Part shown: positions 58,904 to 64,000 of the stretch, in pieces
Position numbering within the stretch: the stretch's first letter is position 1
How the letters are laid out: every line of letters begins with the position of its first letter
NCBI GenBank assembly: GCA_001695595.3
Contig: MBPM02000032.1
Location: 186,001-250,000, forward strand
Length of the DNA stretch: 64,000 nt
Source: Plasmopara viticola
Taxonomy: Eukaryota > Oomycota > Peronosporomycetes > Peronosporales > Peronosporaceae
Reading direction: 5' to 3'
Translations under genes and position numbers: made by a program
Notes under the pieces: generated by a model
What the model saw: only the letters and a program-made list of their open reading frames with translations
What the model was told of the DNA's origin: nothing
The model's database searches: none

Positions 58904-59855
58904 CTAGTCCTTCTTCTTGTCACCGCTGTTCACATTGCCTAGGTCCTCAATTCGTTTGCTAACCCGAATCGGCGTGTCGTTTTCATCGACGAGCTCCCAA
59001 ATCTCGCTCGATCGGCGTCGCGGTCTGGCAACTAGGATCGGATTGCGCGTGTGATACACGACGAGCACGCCCACAACCATCATTGTCATCCCTCCCGCCA
59101 GTAGCCACGTGGCTACTGCCGACTTGGCGAGGTTTTGCGTGGCCTTGCGCTCTAGCATCGCCACTGTCGGCTGAATGGACAATTGCACGACCCGCTGCTT
59201 TCGCTGTCCTCGTCGTGGCTCTTTAGCACTCAATTCCCACGCCGCAACCACTGACAAACGCTCTGTCATCAAGAACCAAAGTGACTAAGAAAGTAGAGCA
59301 TCAACCTCTTTCCACTCACGTACTCTCGGCATCGAGCAGCAGCTGCACTTCATAGCAAAGCGGCGTCTCGACTCCCTCTTGCTCCTGCTTTCGGGTCCCT
59401 GTACCCGTTCGAGCCGGCACGGTACTGCTCGGATCTTTTGTTGCGTGGAGCTCCAGCTCGACATGGTGGACGTCAAGGGGCGTGGTCGAGGCCTGCTGCC
59501 TCGTATGCTCGGTAAAGCCCACCAGAAGATAGCCCTGTGCGTACCCATGGCGCTGAATCTCCTGAAACGCACCTTTGGCCAAGTCGATTTGCAACGCAAA
59601 GTGTGGATCCTGCTCTCGGATTGCAGCCAGCGTATGCTCGTGCTTGACAAGCCCGTCGGTGCCCTGGGTCACGAGTGTGGCATGCTCCTGGGCTCGTTTT
59701 TTCGTCAACGCTTCATACTCGGCGGCTGTGAACTCGCGCGTCGTACCATCCGCTAGTTTGATAGAGACTGGATGGTTTGGCGTCAGCTGCTGCTTGACTT
59801 TTGTGGCAAAGGTTGAGGCGACACTCGCGACGAAAAGCACTAGCAAGCGCGACAT
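58904..59855 (-). CDS. Type I membrane protein with dilysine-like tail, two exons
   Basis: Exon 1 (59855-59324) and exon 2 (59262-58904) join through a 61-nt GT..AG intron (59323-59263) to give 296 residues. This donor and acceptor pair keeps the frame; the nearer TTAG acceptor does not. The chosen ATG at 59855 begins a signal peptide (about 1-18), whereas an in-frame ATG at 59936 would precede it by 27 residues. A luminal or extracellular region follows, then a transmembrane helix at about 226-247 and a basic cytoplasmic tail. The last four residues are KKKD, which fits the KKxx retrieval signal of ER type I proteins. I do not recognise the family. A cargo-related or ER-resident role is an inference from the tail only. 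Confidence 0.7.
59263..59323 (-). other. Intron of the membrane-protein gene
   Basis: On the minus strand the intron begins GTACGT and ends GATGACAG. Exon 1 ends in phase 1, and the split codon becomes Lys178. The 61-nt length agrees with the 69-nt intron in the kinase gene. Confidence 0.7.
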
Positions 59856-61193
59856 TGGGTACGAAAACGTTTTGGTTTGTATGATTCGTAATTGGAAAAG
59901 TATCACTAACACGAAAAGTATCACCCTCTGTACCACAACATCGTCATATATAATGGTATCGTATTCATTTCATTTCAACATTTACCCGTTCATTCGCGAT
60001 GCAAGATCAGTGTGCCACAAAGTAAGCTACTATGCAAAGTTTTTCTTAAGCTACGGAATGCTACCAAAACCGTTAGTTGATGTTGGCGTCGCAAAAAATA
60101 ATATTTAAGGATTGCGTATTTAATTATTTTCCTCAAGGCTCAGGACAGCGTCGAGTGCTCGCCTAAGCTTTTCTTCATCTCATCTTGATCGGTTTGCTGA
60201 GTGAATACTGCAGCCCGAGCATTCTCTTGAGCCCAACTTTTCTTTTATAGCAAGATAATGGTGGAATTTGGCATCCCAGGATCAGGTCAAGCAATAAGCT
60301 CCCCGTTACCATTTGGATGCTTTGACGATTGGTGCATACAATAATTCATGGCGCAATCACTTTCGTGACAGCCGTCTGCATCCAACCTGCTATTAACTGG
60401 CAATTGTGTAAGAAAGTATTAAATATGTTCGCTTTAATTTCCACTATCCGTTCATGTCCCTGCCAAAGAAATGGCATTTCGTACAATTGTATTTAGCTGA
60501 AGGTCTTATGAATCCGCACGCTACAATAGTCAAGCCACCACAAATGTTCTACCGCTTTACTTTTAACGAGAGTGCGTGGCCTTAAATTGGTGCGCTGCAA
60601 TCTTCTTTTGCTTAATTTTTTTTAACGAAGACCCACAATTTAAAATCACTTCGCTACTTCATGTTTGCTCATCGTCAATCCTTCTAGCAAACCAGGCACC
60701 TTTGTTTGATGCGAAGGGCAGTAAGCATTACTTGGGTCACCCGTATCTCTCGTTGTTTTAGCACTTGGCTAACTCATTTTCGACTTCGCCGAAATTTTGT
60801 CTTCATTCGCATCAGAGAGAACAAAGTAATTTGCGCTCGATTTTGGTCCAAGTCTGAAGTTTGGTGAACCTTGAAAATAATTTCATGAGGCATGCTTAGC
60901 GCATTCTTTTTGTCAATGAAAAAACTATTTGTGCATACTTTTCCAGCTTAAATTTTACAATTTCTTTTACTCGACTATCTGTCTTATAGCTCACTACTTA
61001 CGTTTGAATGTCAATAGCAACGTTTTTTTGAACTATGGACTGCACTTGTGCGAAAAGTTTGGCATTAAGAAAACGGGGACTGCAATGCATAGTCAAATTT
61101 ATTAAGTAACTATTTATCCGATGCGTCATTGAGATTGTAGACAACATGGAAAGTCGTGCACGTCACCGTCACCAATCGATAGGACTTCGTGCT
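59856..61193. other. No gene seen
   Basis: The promoter of the membrane-protein gene should lie at the left edge. Otherwise only short frames. Confidence 0.45.
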
Positions 61194-61498
61194 ATTGTAT
61201 TGTATTACGTTATCGCGTTGCCAAGTTATGCACGTGCTAGGCTCAGTCTGGCTAGTCCACGGCATAGAGTGGTGTCCGCATACGTTCGGCGGGCAGTGCA
61301 GCTAGCACCGAGGTCGTGAGGGTCTTCCATTATTTTGTTTAGCTCTGACTTGGTAAGAGCCCAGGTGGCGCCCTGGTGCTGGAGACCGTCGCGTCGAGGG
61401 TGAGACTCGTTAGAGACCTGCAGATGCCCGAGAGCACCTGCCCGAAGCGCGCGAGCATTTAGCCCCCGCGCTTGGAAGGAGGGCGTCACCCCAACCTT
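61194..61498 (-). mobile_element. Interspersed element family A, copy 3
   Basis: The same unit lies on the minus strand, with a TACAATACAAT tail at its left end. It lacks about ten bases (GAGACCCGAC of the other copies), which breaks the reading frame seen in copies 1 and 2. No target-site duplication was found. A tRNA-like sequence lies only 21 bp from its 5' end. Confidence 0.8.
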
Positions 61499-61519
61499 TT
61501 TCGAAGCAAAGTTTGGACA

Positions 61520-61601
61520 TGTCAGCGGTGGGATTTGGGCCCACGAGTTCGAACACAGTAGAACTTGAGTCTACCTCCTTAGACTACTCGGGCACACTAA
61601 T
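61520..61601 (-). pseudogene. tRNA-Leu(CAA)-like pseudogene
   Basis: An 82-nt sequence can be folded as a class II tRNA. The anticodon stem GTAGA/TCTAC is perfect, the loop CTCAAGT gives anticodon CAA, and the T stem GTGGG/CCCAC is perfect. The acceptor stem pairs at six of seven positions. The T loop is CCCAAAT instead of the invariant TTCNANN form, and the D stem is poor, so pol III and ribosomal use are doubtful. It could be a dead tRNA gene or a tRNA-derived SINE head. Confidence 0.6.
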
Positions 61602-64000
61602 CGGTGAGTTCCTGCTATAGTCATTATTATTTGTGTGGCTCATACCATGACACTTCTATTGTCAGTGTTTTCTACGTCGTTCGACAGCGATAGTGTACAT
61701 TTGACATACGGTCTTCATAGGTAGCAAGCATCTTGAACGAGGCACAGAGTACATATATGCATCTTAATTACCAATCCACATTATTTATGGCCAGACCCTT
61801 TACTATATTCGGTGCCCTCGACTTCTGCATTTCGTGTCTCTCATCAACGCTCGGTACACGGCACCGAAGCACGTTGGGTCAAGTACTTTGTATACATCTG
61901 ACATTTAATGTCGCATCGATTGCATGACATATTTCGATCATGTTACCAAAAATCTCGGCGGATGTTGCATTAGCGGGCATCAAGTAGCCAGGCAAGCTCA
62001 TCGATGCGCTCGAGCAACCACGATTTTTAGCTCTCTACTGGTTGTATGTCCTTAACTCGACCACTATTTTTTACAAATTAAAACCGAATCGTTTGCATCA
62101 TTAGAACGTTCGGTAAGACCTTGATTGGTATGCGCAGCCAACTACACACATTCGATTACGTAGCATAAATTGGTGCGCGAGCGCATATACATAGGGTCTA
62201 CTACTGCTACAGTTTAAGCATTTATATTGGCAGCGCGGATATCTCTATCACTTCACAACAACTTCACAATAGACATTTGTTTAAATACATTTATGCAGTG
62301 CGACGAACTGTACCACTGTACCGATCCTTGCATTACAGCACCGTAAAAGGCTCCAATGAGCAACTTGTAGTTACTTCGTGAAAGTCGACTTTTGTGCAGC
62401 ACAAATTAGTGTACGGATGCGTAAGCTTAAAGTTTGGAACTATAATTGTTGCACACAGTTATGTGCACATCGCATGATTTTTACTACTGCTTGAAATGCA
62501 CTATATACCGCCTTCTACTCTTTCATTGCACACAGTCACAATGTCAGCGTATACATCTCTATCACTGCACACAGTAAAGTACACATCCTATATATAAATC
62601 ACAAATAATTTGGCGACTGTTCCGTCAAAGGTTTACTTCATTATGTGTAACACTTAGCTGGAATTTTACCTTCCATATTTATCCTTTCCTGTCTTCAACG
62701 AATGCTTTTTTGAAAGATTAGATTTTTTTTGGAAATTGGTCTCAAAATAGAGGTCTGGGAGAAACAGGTACATCTAATTTTCTCTTCGCTCATTCCAGAA
62801 AATGTCGTGCTTTAAGGAGTAGCGAAGCTCTAAGTATATTAGCACATTACATACATGTGGAAAGAAACCTGTAGATACATTAATCGCATTGCTGAGTGCA
62901 AGCTAAACCCGATATAGCTTATTGGCCCACTTTAGCGGACATGCTGTGCGGCGTGTCTTTCAGTCACGGTTGGTCCTTTCTATTCGAAAGTGTACGTGTG
63001 GATGGATTGTCATTGACATCAGTAAGCCGGCTTTTGTTGATGAGAAAGGTTCAAAACATGGCGTCGAGCCGCGGATTTCTGACCGGAAGGCCATGGTATC
63101 TGAAACTCGATATAAGAATAGACTTGCGGATAAAGAGCTGCTGGAATAGGAACAAAACGCGCGTTCTTACTAAGGTTGTTGCCATGCTCGTGATGTAGTT
63201 ATATCCAGGACATCAATAAGACGTATGAACCTCCAACAGTCCAACTATATAGACCGACTTTGAAACAGAATCGATTAACGAGGCACAGACTTGACCCATA
63301 TGTAAGCTCTAGAACGTCTTCACTTTCTTGGCCGCCCATGCGTACATGCGGGCCACAAGCACAAATGAAATATGCTGTGAGGACGCAATAAAGCTATCTC
63401 TTAAATAATCACTGATTGGAGTACTGCGTGCCTCTAGAAGCGTATCGTACATCAGGTCATTGCCGTTTACAACAAGAAGTTTGGCTTGCTCCGCCAGACT
63501 TGAACCAACTTTTACCTTTTTTCAAGTGTAATTGAGATCGCTGTCAGATGCTAAACTACTCTATTTTAGCGTGTCTGCTTAAAAGTAGAGCTTTGCACTA
63601 ACGGCTGCCATATTGCGTCTGCCAGGTTTGCTATTTTGTGAATGATCATCATGCTGTTCTTTGGAGCAAGTGAAGTGTATTTACTGCCGTCATTAAGAAT
63701 GTCTTGGCCTCGGAGCTCAGAAAATGACCTCAAAATCTCAAGAGTGAGCACTTCATGCAAAATGATCTTTCTTTGTTAGCGTTTCCGCTCCGTTCTGCAG
63801 CCTTAGGTTCTAAACTAGAACGAGATGACATCCTCATGTTTCTCCCCATCTTCCTTTAGTAATATTTTTTCGATGACGTAAGTGGAAAGTTGTAAACAAC
63901 ACTAAATAGCTTTATATCATTCGGTAAAGCTAGTGAAGATGCCGGCTGGTGAGTTGCCTCAAAGCTATTGGTCACAAAATGGAAGAAGTTGTACAAACAA
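61602..64000. other. No convincing gene
   Basis: Overlapping frames of up to 100 codons near 62.9-63.2 kb and a 64-codon minus-strand frame near 63.6 kb have no known motif. Confidence 0.4.

Noticed and set aside
59379..60108. Plus-strand frames of 125-177 codons over the membrane-protein gene
   Set aside because: They are antisense to exon 1, which has a leader, a splice model and a membrane helix; the plus frames have no motif.

Overview
The window looks like a gene-poor, repeat-rich stretch of an oomycete nuclear genome, most likely a downy mildew or close relative in the Peronosporaceae. This rests on four things: three type-1 NLP (necrosis- and ethylene-inducing-like) genes, two secreted effectors with an EER-type motif and LWY-like helical modules, very short introns (61-69 nt), and oomycete initiator-like (Inr) sequences just upstream of some start codons. 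The species cannot be fixed from the sequence alone. About nine genes are convincing, and most of the rest is AT-rich DNA holding decayed retrotransposons.

Layout. Positions 1-12 kb hold no convincing gene: there is a decayed Ty3/gypsy element (2.2-3.2 kb), a degenerate tRNA-like sequence (8.4 kb) and a 42-bp tandem duplication (10.3 kb). Positions 12.2-17 kb hold two housekeeping-type genes, an ATG1/ULK autophagy kinase with one intron and a small FCS-like zinc-finger protein. At 17.2 kb is the first of three copies of a short interspersed element with a pentamer tail (others at 54.3 and 61.2 kb). At 19.7 kb is a secreted cysteine-rich protein with a TPCP-repeat tail. Positions 20-27 kb are repeats, including a decayed Ty1/copia element and a long snap-back inverted repeat.

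Positions 27.5-41 kb form an effector-like block: NLP 1 (+), a tRNA-derived SINE with clear target-site duplications (31.6 kb), a perfect 17-bp hairpin (34.2 kb), LWY effector 1 (+), NLP 2 (+) and NLP 3 (-). Positions 41-55 kb are again repeats (copia and gypsy remnants, a 78-bp tandem duplication). At 55.8-57.2 kb is LWY effector 2, with a 24-bp coding minisatellite. At 58.9-59.9 kb on the minus strand is a two-exon gene for a type I membrane protein with a dilysine-like tail. A tRNA-Leu(CAA)-like pseudogene lies beside the third interspersed copy at 61.5 kb.

How the genes relate. The secreted proteins (three NLPs, two LWY effectors, the cysteine-rich protein) would act outside the pathogen or inside host tissue. 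The ATG1 kinase, the zinc-finger protein and the membrane protein would act inside the pathogen cell. All three NLPs carry GHRNAWE in place of the canonical GHRHDWE heptapeptide, and this points to a non-cytolytic lineage. The two LWY effectors share a Trp/Arg-rich C-terminal helix although their middles are very different. These two observations are the most interesting in the window.
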